Assembly (NCBI GenBank): GCA_900753135.1
Contig: CAADXZ010000111.1
Coordinates: forward strand, 1-12,027
Direction of reading: 5' to 3'
From: Clostridia bacterium
GTDB taxonomy: Bacteria; Bacillota; Clostridia; TANB77; UBA1234
Length of the DNA stretch: 12,027 nt
In this document: positions 6,460 through 12,027 of the stretch, in pieces
How the letters are laid out: every line of letters starts with the position of its first letter
Numbering within the stretch: the stretch's first letter is position 1
Position numbers and translations under genes: made by a program
The notes under the pieces: model-generated
The model's database searches: none
The model's input: the letters and a program-made list of their open reading frames with translations, nothing else
What the model was told of the DNA's origin: nothing

Positions 6460-7278
6460 ATGAAATATTTTATTGACTTTGAAGCAATGCAGTTTTCCAA
6501 TTACATTATTTCTGTTGGATGTGTTCGAGAAGATGGAAAAGAATTTTACTCTCTTGTACACACACCAGAGAATACAAAGAAGAATGTTTCTAAGTTTATC
6601 ACTGATTTAACAGGTATTACTACAGAAATGGTTGAAGCAGCTCCTTCTCCAGAAGAAGTATTCAATAAGTTCTTTGACTTTTGTTTTGAAGATTGCGGCG
6701 ATGATATTCCTGAGTTTTATTGTTATGGGAATTGTGATACAGATTTTATCAAAGCAACTTTCCGCAAAACAAATAGCTTTAAAGCAAAAGCAATTCTTGG
6801 CTATATGAATACAGATATGAAAGATTTTGCTCCTGCTGTCAAAGTCCATTTTGGCTTAATCAAGCTGATTAACCTCGCTAAAGTCTGCGAATATTTTAGA
6901 GGAGAAGAAATTGTTCAGACTCATAATTCTCTTGATGATGCAAAGATGTTAAAAGAGGTTTATGAAGGCTGTAAAAATGAAAAAGCCTCTGAAGTAGATA
7001 CAAATGTCTTTATGGAGTATAAAGAAATTACAACCGACCAAATCGAATATGAAGATACTCGTTTTGATGTTTTCTGTTGCCCTACTAAAAATTTTGAAGA
7101 AGAAAGAACTAAGAAATTTGAGAATCTTAAAGAAGCAGTTGAATATGTTAAATCATATGATAAGAGTATGAGAAACAATCCGACTGTAAATGTAAACAAT
7201 GTCGCTAAAAGGATTAAAAAATCCTATAACACAAAGAAACAGTACAACTTCTACTATTGGAAATTTGAGGTGAAATAA
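6460..7278 (+). CDS. DEDDh 3'-5' exonuclease (DnaQ-like) with C-terminal extension
   Basis: Predicted 3'-5' exonuclease, 272 aa. ExoI motif FIDFEAMQ gives D6 and E8, ExoII YGNCDTDF gives D93 (or D95), and ExoIII HNSLDDA gives H155 and D160 (H-x4-D), so this is the DEDDh subtype of DnaQ, oligoribonuclease and RNase T relatives. Either DNA or RNA could be the substrate. The exonuclease domain ends near residue 170. The last 75-100 residues are extra: NLKEAVEYVKSYDKSM followed by VAKRIKKSYNTKK and FYYWKFEV resembles a NUMOD/IENR1-like DNA-binding repeat with an insertion (weak). GAGAGG precedes the ATG; the stop overlaps the next ATG (TAATG). Confidence 0.88.
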   Translation: MKYFIDFEAMQFSNYIISVGCVREDGKEFYSLVHTPENTKKNVSKFITDLTGITTEMVEAAPSPEEVFNKFFDFCFEDCGDDIPEFYCYGNCDTDFIKATFRKTNSFKAKAILGYMNTDMKDFAPAVKVHFGLIKLINLAKVCEYFRGEEIVQTHNSLDDAKMLKEVYEGCKNEKASEVDTNVFMEYKEITTDQIEYEDTRFDVFCCPTKNFEEERTKKFENLKEAVEYVKSYDKSMRNNPTVNVNNVAKRIKKSYNTKKQYNFYYWKFEVK

Positions 7279-7607
7279 TGATTAAGCTTTGGATTGATGA
7301 TATGCGACCCGCACCAGATGAATCTTATATTTGGATTAAGAGTGTTTGGGACGCAGAAATGTGTCTTACCACTCTTGTCAGACCAGAAGGAGACATTCTT
7401 GAAGTTAATGAAATTAATTTAGACCATGATGCCGGTGAATATTATGAGAAAGGCGGAGATTATATTAAAATTCTTGATTGGCTTGAAGGTTGCCAAAGAC
7501 TGCGGGGCTGGCATATTTATGCGACTTTTAAATTTCATAGTATGAATCCTGTTGGAGTTCAGAATATGAAAAGAGTTTGTAAGGAAGCCGGTTGGAGAGT
7601 TGAATAA
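7278..7607 (+). CDS. Cyclic-phosphate processing receiver-domain (cREC) protein
   Basis: A 109-residue stand-alone receiver-like domain. Visible signatures are WIDDMRPAP near residues 5-13, LDHDAGEYY at 48-56, and TFKFHSMNPVG at 83-93 with H87, S88 and N90. These match the cREC domain family, which comparative genomics has linked to processing of 2',3'-cyclic phosphate RNA ends and to RNA-repair operons. It lacks the output domain expected of a two-component regulator. An AGGTG ribosome site lies in the end of the exonuclease gene, and both its ends overlap neighbours by TAATG, so it is translationally linked to the exonuclease. The RNA ligase gene about 1 kb downstream supports an RNA-repair role (inference). 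Confidence 0.82.
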   Translation: MIKLWIDDMRPAPDESYIWIKSVWDAEMCLTTLVRPEGDILEVNEINLDHDAGEYYEKGGDYIKILDWLEGCQRLRGWHIYATFKFHSMNPVGVQNMKRVCKEAGWRVE

Positions 7608-7996
7608 TGAACTATTGGAAAAAACAAAGATTAAAAGAAATTATGAAGCACATTGTAGTTGTGGTGCTTATTGTCGCAGCTTGTATTGGAATTATAGCTG
7701 GGATAAAGAAGTATTATGACCAATTTTATTTAAAAACTGAAGTAAGAACAGTTGAAGTTATAAATAAAGAGGATGATGTGCATCATTCTGTTGTAATGAG
7801 CGGGAAGGTTCTTATTCCTGTTACAACTCATTCATATTATTTACATGGCGTAAATAATGAAAAAGTAGACGTTTCTTCTTCTATCTTTAATACCATTAAA
7901 GAAGGAGATGAGATACAGGTAAAATGTACTTATGTTTATTATAAAAAAGATGATTCTTTGCATAAAATAGAGTATGAATATTTAAATAGAGTATGA
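7607..7996 (+). CDS. Hypothetical membrane-anchored protein
   Basis: A 129-residue protein with a basic N-terminus (MNYWKKQRLKEIMKH) and one hydrophobic helix at about 15-33 (HIVVVVLIVAACIGIIAGI), then about 95 residues of probable beta-strand-rich domain (RTVEVINKEDD, KVDVSSSIF, DEIQVKCTYVYY). By the positive-inside rule the domain faces out. I do not recognise the family. The 3' end lies in a 19-bp tandem duplication (7966-8003) that changes the last residues and places the TGA; without it the frame would read ...EYEYLEE and stop at TAA. Confidence 0.72.
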   Translation: MNYWKKQRLKEIMKHIVVVVLIVAACIGIIAGIKKYYDQFYLKTEVRTVEVINKEDDVHHSVVMSGKVLIPVTTHSYYLHGVNNEKVDVSSSIFNTIKEGDEIQVKCTYVYYKKDDSLHKIEYEYLNRV

Positions 7997-8003
7997 ATAT
8001 TTA
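7966..8003 (+). repeat. Perfect 19-bp tandem duplication at a gene junction
   Basis: AATAGAGTATGAATATTTA occurs at 7966-7984 and again, without a gap, at 7985-8003. Nineteen is not a multiple of three, so the second copy is read in another frame and contains the stop (TGA 7994-7996) of the membrane-protein gene. The GAGG ribosome site of the DUF5662 gene follows directly. Confidence 0.95.
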
Positions 8004-8015
8004 GAGGAATAAAAT

Positions 8016-8591
8016 ATGAAAATTAAAAACTTTTTTGGACACTTAAAAACGGTATGTAAACATAAATATTGGGTAGGAAAATACTGCTTTAAAATTGGTC
8101 TTTATAAGCAGGGAATTACACATGATTTATCTAAATTTTCTCCTGTTGAATTTTGGGAAGGTGTCAAATATTGGCAGGGGACTCGTTCTCCAATAGGTGC
8201 TTGTAAAGAGGAAAATGGGATGTCCTTAGCTTGGCAGCATCATAAAGGTCGGAATCGACACCACTATGAGTACTGGCAGGACAACTTCGATAAAGGTGGC
8301 ACCGCACTACCAATGCCAGACAAGTATCTTTTGGAATTACTTTGTGATTATTTAGGTGCGGGACGTGCTTATATGGGAAAAAATTTTACATATGAAGGAG
8401 AATACAAATGGTGGCAGAATAAAACCAAAAATCCTATTGCCATGCACCCTGCGACTAAAATGTTTATAGATAAAGTATTATATCGTTTAGCGTGGAGAGA
8501 GCAAAATGGCATTGGAAATAAGGCATTTCTAAATAAAAAAACCCTTATCAAAATTTACCATGATTGTTTGAAAGAAACAGACCTTAATTGA
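8016..8591 (+). CDS. DUF5662 family protein
   Basis: A 191-residue protein matching the DUF5662 pattern found in phages and Bacillota. Conserved-looking residues are HKYW near 16-19, GITHDLSKFSPVEF at 33-46 with H36 and D37, and AWQHHKGRNRHHYEYW at 72-87. The spaced histidines and the HD pair suggest a helical metal-binding hydrolase related to the HD fold, but no reaction is known to me. GAGG lies about 8 bases before the ATG. Its TGA stop (8589-8591) lies inside the -35 box of the next promoter, and no terminator hairpin separates it from the RNA ligase gene. Confidence 0.82.
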   Translation: MKIKNFFGHLKTVCKHKYWVGKYCFKIGLYKQGITHDLSKFSPVEFWEGVKYWQGTRSPIGACKEENGMSLAWQHHKGRNRHHYEYWQDNFDKGGTALPMPDKYLLELLCDYLGAGRAYMGKNFTYEGEYKWWQNKTKNPIAMHPATKMFIDKVLYRLAWREQNGIGNKAFLNKKTLIKIYHDCLKETDLN

Positions 8592-8624
8592 TTTACTTTT
8601 AAAATTTTTATATAATATATTTAC
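8588..8624 (+). promoter_or_regulatory. Sigma-70-type promoter, recurring element (copy 3)
   Basis: TTGATT at 8588-8593, 17-base spacer, TATAAT at 8611-8616. The flanks differ more than in the other copies (TACTTTTAAAA in the spacer, ATATTTACA after the -10). Unlike those copies, no terminator precedes it, so transcripts of the upstream unit may continue into the RNA ligase gene. The -35 overlaps the stop codon of the DUF5662 gene. Confidence 0.85.
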
Positions 8625-8648
8625 AATAAATAAAGGAGATTGATAGGT

Positions 8649-9830
8649 ATGCTGAATAAAAAGAAAGAAAGAGAGCTTGCTTATGTTGTCAAAGTTGACG
8701 AGATTCGTCCTATTGAAGGAGCTGACAGAGTAGAAGTAGCTATCGTAAATGGTTGGCATATTATGGTTCGTAAAGACCAATTTAAGCCAGGTGATTTAGC
8801 TGTTTACTTTGAGATTGACTCTAAAGTTCCAGCAGAAGAGCCATTTATGTTCCTTGAGCCAAAACACTTTAAAATTAAGACTCAGAAATACTTTAAAGGT
8901 ACTGTAATTTCTCAGGGTTTGCTGATGGGCTTTGAGGACTTCGGTTGGGAGAAAGACGCTTATAAACTTGGCGACTTTTTAACCCAGAAGTTAAAGGTAA
9001 CTTACGCAGTTGAAGAAGATAATGCTCGTAAAGCATCTTCTGTAGATAAGTACAAAAAGATGGCTCAGAGACATGGAAAATTATTCTCTCATCAGCCGTT
9101 TAGATGGTTAATGCGTAGAACTTGGGGTAAGAAAATCTTATTCCTGTTCTTTGGTAAAACCTCTGATAAGAAAACCGGATGGCCGGCATGGGTTTCTAAA
9201 ACAGATGAAGAGCGTGTGCAGAACATGCCTTGGATTCTTGAGAATAAAAATCCATGGGTTGCAACTGAAAAAATTGATGGTACTTCTACTACCTTTACAA
9301 TGAAAAGAGTTAAGACTCGTTTCTTGAAGAAAGAAAAATTTGAGTTTTATATCTGCTCTCGTAATGTAGTATTTGATAAGCCGGATAAGTCTTGTTTTTA
9401 TGATACCAACGTTTACGTTGAAATGGCTGAAAAGTACAATGTTGAAGCAACTCTCCAGGAAATTCTCAGAAATCGTCCAGACCTTGAATGGGTAACACTT
9501 CAGGGTGAAACTTATGGTCAGGGTATCCAGAAGAGAGAATACTCTCTGAAAGAGCATAACTTTATGGGATTTAACTTCATTACTTCTGCGGAAGGTCGTT
9601 GGGATTCTAAGCGGGCAAGCAAATTAATGATGGAGTTTGGTATTCCGTGGGTACCAATCGTGGATGAAAACTTTATTCTCCCAGATACAGTTGATGAACT
9701 TCTTGCTATTGCGACCGGTGATTCTGTAGTAGATGGAAAGATGCGTGAAGGTCTTGTATTCCGTTCTCAGGATGGTGTTCAGTCCTTTAAAGCGGTTTCC
9801 AATGAATTTCTACTGAAGTTCCATTCTTAA
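8649..9830 (+). CDS. RNA ligase, DRB0094/Rnl5 family
   Basis: ATP-dependent RNA ligase that seals breaks in RNA, 393 aa. As in the Deinococcus enzyme DraRnl, an N-terminal OB-like domain (about 10-115; GWHIMVRKDQFKPGDLAVYF) precedes the nucleotidyltransferase domain. Motif I is EKIDGTS with the AMP-accepting K208, motif III-like LQGETYG is at 284-290, motif IV EGLVFR at 367-372 and motif V SFKAVS at 379-384. DraRnl seals 3'-OH/5'-PO4 nicks. The ATG at 8649 has AAAGGAG ten bases upstream; the earlier in-frame TTG at 8640 is too close to that site. GC content and codon use (CAG, CTG, CCG) are higher than in most neighbours. It pairs logically with the cREC, nucleotidyltransferase and phosphoesterase genes. 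Confidence 0.92.
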   Translation: MLNKKKERELAYVVKVDEIRPIEGADRVEVAIVNGWHIMVRKDQFKPGDLAVYFEIDSKVPAEEPFMFLEPKHFKIKTQKYFKGTVISQGLLMGFEDFGWEKDAYKLGDFLTQKLKVTYAVEEDNARKASSVDKYKKMAQRHGKLFSHQPFRWLMRRTWGKKILFLFFGKTSDKKTGWPAWVSKTDEERVQNMPWILENKNPWVATEKIDGTSTTFTMKRVKTRFLKKEKFEFYICSRNVVFDKPDKSCFYDTNVYVEMAEKYNVEATLQEILRNRPDLEWVTLQGETYGQGIQKREYSLKEHNFMGFNFITSAEGRWDSKRASKLMMEFGIPWVPIVDENFILPDTVDELLAIATGDSVVDGKMREGLVFRSQDGVQSFKAVSNEFLLKFHS

Positions 9831-9862
9831 AGAATGGAGCTTCTAAGAAAGGAGTAAATATT

Positions 9863-10042
9863 ATGGGATTTTTATATCTTATAATGGCACTTTTAGATTT
9901 AGTGGTTTGTCTTCTTTTTTGTGTGCAGGCTTCATTCGCTACAACAGATTTTAGGATTGGAACTTCAATCTTTTGTGCTATTTGTTGGGGAATTTGTTTT
10001 GTTTTGAATCTAATAATGACTATAGATGACTTTAGGAAATAA
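9863..10042 (+). CDS. Small two-helix membrane protein
   Basis: A 59-residue hydrophobic protein. One membrane helix spans about residues 3-23 (FLYLIMALLDLVVCLLFCV) and a second about 36-53 (SIFCAICWGICFVLNLIM); the end is polar (TIDDFRK). Four cysteines lie within or near the helices. The ribosome site AAGAAAGGAG ends 8 bases before the ATG, which strongly supports translation. I do not recognise it; small membrane proteins of this kind are common in phage early regions. It lies between the RNA ligase gene and a zinc-finger gene in the same orientation. Confidence 0.72.
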   Translation: MGFLYLIMALLDLVVCLLFCVQASFATTDFRIGTSIFCAICWGICFVLNLIMTIDDFRK

Positions 10043-10061
10043 ATAAAAAGGAGTAAAAGAA

Positions 10062-10253
10062 ATGGCAAAGACACGAGAAATCGCTTGTATTCATTATGTA
10101 TGTAACGGAAAATGTGATTTAGGTAAAGAGGCTGACTTCTACGGTCATTGTCAGACTTGCAAAACATATCGGGCTAAGCCAGGTGGTAAGCCCGCCAGAA
10201 CGGATAACCGCAGACAAAAAATGGATAGGATTTTAAGAAAGGAGAAATATTAA
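10062..10253 (+). CDS. Small Cys-rich zinc-finger-like protein
   Basis: A 63-residue basic protein. Cysteines at 9, 14, 18, 30 and 33 (ACIHYVCNGKCDLG and GHCQTCKTY) with H11 and H29 suggest a zinc site; the C-terminal half is strongly basic (RAKPGGKPARTDNRRQKMDR), which suggests nucleic-acid binding. Its function is unknown. An AAAAAGGAG ribosome site precedes the ATG, and the stop overlaps the ATG of the next gene as TAATG. The basic tail also encodes the GGAG ribosome site of the next gene (AAGAAAGGAG). Confidence 0.78.
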   Translation: MAKTREIACIHYVCNGKCDLGKEADFYGHCQTCKTYRAKPGGKPARTDNRRQKMDRILRKEKY

Positions 10254-10507
10254 TGTTCCATTTTAAAATCTTTTATTCAGATAAAGACCCACAAGAAGTG
10301 GAGATTCTTTTTGACAAGAATCTCCATAAATACCGCTATGTAAATCTTACTAAACATCATATTTGTAAATGCACTTTTGCATCAGAATTAGATGCTATTA
10401 GAGATTTACGAAAGTATCCAAATATTACAGAAATTCTTTTAACAGCTTCTCCAAAAAGAAGCGTTGAAGATTTTATTACTACTTTTGAAGAGAGGTTAGG
10501 AAAATAA
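10253..10507 (+). CDS. Hypothetical protein, paralogue of the next gene
   Basis: An 84-residue soluble protein not recognised by family. It aligns by eye with the next product: YRYV versus WRYV, ASELDAIRDLRKYPNITEIL versus PNETLAIKELLNIPGIVGVK, and SVEDF versus PVEDF near the ends. Predicted order is beta-strands followed by helices. Start and stop both overlap neighbours as TAATG, so it is translationally coupled on both sides. Confidence 0.72.
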   Translation: MFHFKIFYSDKDPQEVEILFDKNLHKYRYVNLTKHHICKCTFASELDAIRDLRKYPNITEILLTASPKRSVEDFITTFEERLGK

Positions 10508-10803
10508 TGTTTCTTGAATTACATATTTCAAAAGATAATAAAAATTCATATCAGAGACTTTGTATTTCAAAAGATGAAATGTTTAATACATGGAGATACG
10601 TTTTCATTCCATGTTTAAATGAAGATGACTTAGAATGTCATATTGAAAGACAGCAATTTCCGAATGAAACATTAGCAATTAAAGAGCTTTTAAATATTCC
10701 AGGAATTGTAGGAGTAAAAGAATTAGTTGCATTATCGTCAACTTATAAAGCTTTTACGCCAGTAGAAGATTTTGTAAAAGAATATTATAAAGGAGAGAAT
10801 TAA
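10507..10803 (+). CDS. Hypothetical protein, paralogue of the preceding gene
   Basis: A 98-residue acidic protein (MFLELHISKDNKNSYQ...) with the same plan as the preceding product but longer in the middle, where the two Cys (PCLNEDDLEC) replace ICKC. Shared features are the RYV strand, the AI.(D/E)L helix, a P.I..(V/I)...L segment and a final VEDF. The pair probably arose by tandem duplication and then diverged; they may form a heterodimer (inference). The start overlaps the preceding stop; its own stop is followed within two bases by the YqeY gene, whose ribosome site AAAGGAG lies in this gene's last codons. Confidence 0.72.
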   Translation: MFLELHISKDNKNSYQRLCISKDEMFNTWRYVFIPCLNEDDLECHIERQQFPNETLAIKELLNIPGIVGVKELVALSSTYKAFTPVEDFVKEYYKGEN

Positions 10804-10804
10804 A

Positions 10805-11266
10805 ATGACACTTGATACAGTTATGAAAGAGATGGTTACCGCAATGAAGGCTAAAGACAAGGCTCGAAAAGATGTTATTTCCAGTCTTGTTGATGCTATT
10901 AAAAAGGCGGCTATTGATAAAAATTGTCGAAATAACATTCCAGAAGACATGGTTGATGCAGTTATTTTAAAAGAGCAGAAAACTGTACAGGAAATGATTG
11001 ATACTTGCCCTGCCGCAAGAACAGACCTTTTGGAGTCTTATAAATACAGACTTGAAGTAATTAAAGAATTTGCTCCAACTCTTATGACAGAAGATGAAAT
11101 TCGAGCTTTTATTAATGAAGAGTTAATTGAGCTTACTCAGGTTATTACAGAGCCAATCGGACCAAAAATGAAAGGCATGGTTATGAAAAACATTATGCCT
11201 AAACTTAAAGGCAAGGCAGATGGAAAACTTATCAATAAAGTTCTAACTGAACTTTTGAACCAGTAG
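10805..11266 (+). CDS. yqeY: GatB/YqeY domain protein
   Basis: A 153-residue helical protein of the YqeY family, close to the family's usual length. Recognisable parts are the N-terminal KAKDKARKDVISSLVDAIKK (about 15-34), the middle AVILKEQKTVQEMIDTCPAA (52-71) with YKYRLEVIKEFAPTLMTEDE (80-99), and the C-terminal GPKMKGMVMKNIMPKLKGKA. The same domain forms the tail of GatB, the tRNA-dependent amidotransferase subunit, where it contacts tRNA. The function of stand-alone YqeY is not settled; tRNA binding is a reasonable inference and would fit the other RNA enzymes here. A phage-borne copy is somewhat unusual. Confidence 0.88.
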   Translation: MTLDTVMKEMVTAMKAKDKARKDVISSLVDAIKKAAIDKNCRNNIPEDMVDAVILKEQKTVQEMIDTCPAARTDLLESYKYRLEVIKEFAPTLMTEDEIRAFINEELIELTQVITEPIGPKMKGMVMKNIMPKLKGKADGKLINKVLTELLNQ

Positions 11267-11276
11267 GAGGTTATAT

Positions 11277-11816
11277 ATGTTTAATAGTCCTGATGGAACA
11301 ATGTACAAATATAAAAATGGTAAGTCTATAAGTCATTCTATCCCTATTTTAAATAGGGAAGAAACTATTGATGAATACCTTGACAATATTAAAGTCAATC
11401 TTCTTGATAAGCAGAAAACTATTGAGTCTTTGAGAGAGAAGATAGATAATTTTGAAAAAGAAGCATACGCAACTAAAGAAATGCAGGATATGAAGAAACA
11501 GAGAGATGCGGCGCTGGCTGATATGTGGAGAGGTTTCCCAATTACTGAGAAGGAAAGCGTAGCTATCAGAGATTGGAAAAAGAAACATGATACTGAAGTT
11601 CATGGAAATCCACATGGATATCACGGCTGTTCAGGTGGTGGATACACGTATATGTTTTATCCAACAGGTATTGGTACTTTTGGATGTTGTAGATGCGATA
11701 TTTGTCATCAAAGAGCAATGACCGCAGCTTGTGCACATGGATCTTATGATCGAAATATATATCAGGCTGAAATGAAAGAAAGGGGTGGCACTTTTGACTT
11801 TCAAACATTGGATTAA
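11277..11816 (+). CDS. Hypothetical protein with coiled coil and Cys/His cluster
   Basis: A 179-residue protein that I do not recognise. Residues about 38-80 (IKVNLLDKQKTIESLREKID...) form a probable coiled coil. Residues 107-155 are rich in Gly, His and Cys: HGNPHGYHGCSGGGY, then GCCRCDICHQRA with C137, C138, C140 and C143, then CAHG, together a likely zinc site. The ribosome site AGGAGG at 11265-11270 is the strongest of the window and overlaps the TAG of the YqeY gene. Near its 5' end lies a palindrome (11341-11359). The C-terminus overlaps the start of a small membrane ORF. Confidence 0.75.
   Translation: MFNSPDGTMYKYKNGKSISHSIPILNREETIDEYLDNIKVNLLDKQKTIESLREKIDNFEKEAYATKEMQDMKKQRDAALADMWRGFPITEKESVAIRDWKKKHDTEVHGNPHGYHGCSGGGYTYMFYPTGIGTFGCCRCDICHQRAMTAACAHGSYDRNIYQAEMKERGGTFDFQTLD
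11341..11359 (+). repeat. Palindrome in the 5' part of a CDS
   Basis: TCCCTATTTTAAATAGGGA is an almost perfect inverted repeat: nine bases on each side of a single central T. It lies about 65 bases into the coiled-coil protein gene. It could be a protein-binding site or an mRNA hairpin; no T-run follows, so it is not a terminator. It may also be chance. Confidence 0.4.
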
Positions 11817-11964
11817 GGATATTATCTTTTTTATTATATTTATAGTGGTTTGTGTGGCAGGTGCTATTTTAAGCACTAAATTTAATGAGCCAAGTCATAT
11901 CTATATAACAGGTTTTATTTTTGGCGGGCTCGCACAAATTATTTTAAATATAATACATTATTAA
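11794..11964 (+). CDS. Probable small two-helix membrane protein
   Basis: An open frame of 56 residues starting at TTG 11794, with GAAAGGGG ending 8 bases upstream; a GTG at 11785 in the same frame (59 residues) is the alternative but lies too close to that site. The product starts TFKHWIKD, then has hydrophobic helices IIFFIIFIVVCVAGAIL (about 10-26) and IYITGFIFGGLAQIILNII (about 36-54). It overlaps the upstream gene by 23 bases and ends just before the terminator. No ATG exists in this frame, so the call is moderate. It resembles in size and layout the membrane protein at 9863. Confidence 0.55.
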   Translation: MTFKHWIKDIIFFIIFIVVCVAGAILSTKFNEPSHIYITGFIFGGLAQIILNIIHY

Positions 11965-11967
11965 CGG

Positions 11968-12002
11968 AATGCCCTATCAAAAAGATAGGGCATTGATTTT
12001 TT
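11968..12002 (+). terminator. Rho-independent terminator of unit 4
   Basis: GCCCTATC at 11971-11978 pairs with GATAGGGC at 11984-11991 around AAAAA, extended by AAT/ATT to an 11-base stem, and followed by GATTTTTT. The ATT that closes the stem starts the -35 box of the next promoter, as at the terminators at 4485 and 6164. Confidence 0.92.
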
Positions 12003-12027
12003 ATAAAAAATATTATATAATATATAT
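11993..12027 (+). promoter_or_regulatory. Sigma-70-type promoter, recurring element (copy 4)
   Basis: TTGATT at 11993-11998, 17-base spacer, TATAAT at 12016-12021, then ATATAT to the end of the window. The gene it serves lies outside. Confidence 0.85.

Noticed and set aside
8640..8648. TTG start of the RNA ligase gene
   Set aside because: It lies only one base after GGAG; ATG 8649 has normal spacing and matches the length of the family.
796..11876. All open frames on the minus strand (for example 9557-9138, 10167-9787, 4594-4343)
   Set aside because: They lie opposite genes with recognised families or clear ribosome sites, lack their own ribosome sites, and their products show no coherent domain; they are by-products of AT-rich coding sequence.
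1..12027. tRNA genes, CRISPR arrays, attachment sites or an insertion sequence
   Set aside because: No cloverleaf, repeat-spacer pattern, integrase/transposase or terminal inverted repeats were seen.

Overview
The window reads as part of a large, AT-rich, probably lytic bacteriophage genome infecting a low-GC Gram-positive (Bacillota-type) host. This is inference. Every supported gene lies on the + strand, tightly packed with ATGA/TAATG stop-start overlaps and strong AAAGGAG-like ribosome binding sites. Many products are small and unrecognised, a homing endonuclease is present, and the recognisable enzymes are typical of phage accessory regions. No virion, replication, integration, tRNA or CRISPR feature was seen. 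The standard code applies: UGA is a genuine stop in several genes.

Transcription is organised in units separated by a recurring punctuation element. Four intact promoters share TTGATT, a 17-nt spacer and TATAAT, and the first bases of the window are the tail of a fifth. At three of the four, the -35 box lies in or touches a rho-independent terminator of the preceding unit. The units are: (1) 39-4486, a PARG-like macrodomain protein, two small proteins, a LAGLIDADG homing endonuclease, a Thg1-like 3'-5' RNA polymerase, a small protein, an HD (p)ppGpp-hydrolase-like protein and a membrane protein; (2) 4578-6184, a nucleotidyltransferase and a metallophosphoesterase; (3) 6259-8591, a zinc ribbon, a DEDDh exonuclease, a cyclic-phosphate receiver (cREC) protein, a membrane protein and a DUF5662 protein; (4) 8649-11964, a DRB0094/Rnl5-type RNA ligase, small membrane and zinc-finger proteins, a paralogous pair of small proteins, a YqeY protein and two unknowns.

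The strongest observation is in the Thg1-like gene. Its reading frame is broken by an in-frame UGA inside CTT TGA C, the same heptamer used for programmed +1 frameshifting in release factor 2 (prfB). A +1 shift there restores a complete 287-residue protein, and the first residue after the shift is the catalytic metal-binding Asp of the family. Expression of the enzyme would thus depend on a recoding event (or the gene carries a point frameshift). The protein lacks the HINNLYN signature of eukaryotic tRNA-His guanylyltransferases and has a TLP-type sequence there, which suggests repair of 5'-truncated tRNAs.

Taken together (Thg1-like polymerase, RNA ligase, cREC protein, nucleotidyltransferase, phosphoesterase, exonuclease, YqeY) the window looks like an RNA-repair/tRNA-maintenance region. 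Two further genes may act on nucleotide signals used in host defence: the PARG-like macrodomain on ADP-ribose, the HD protein on (p)ppGpp-type alarmones. No gap over 300 bases lacks a gene; the longest (1347-1468) is the leader of the homing endonuclease gene.
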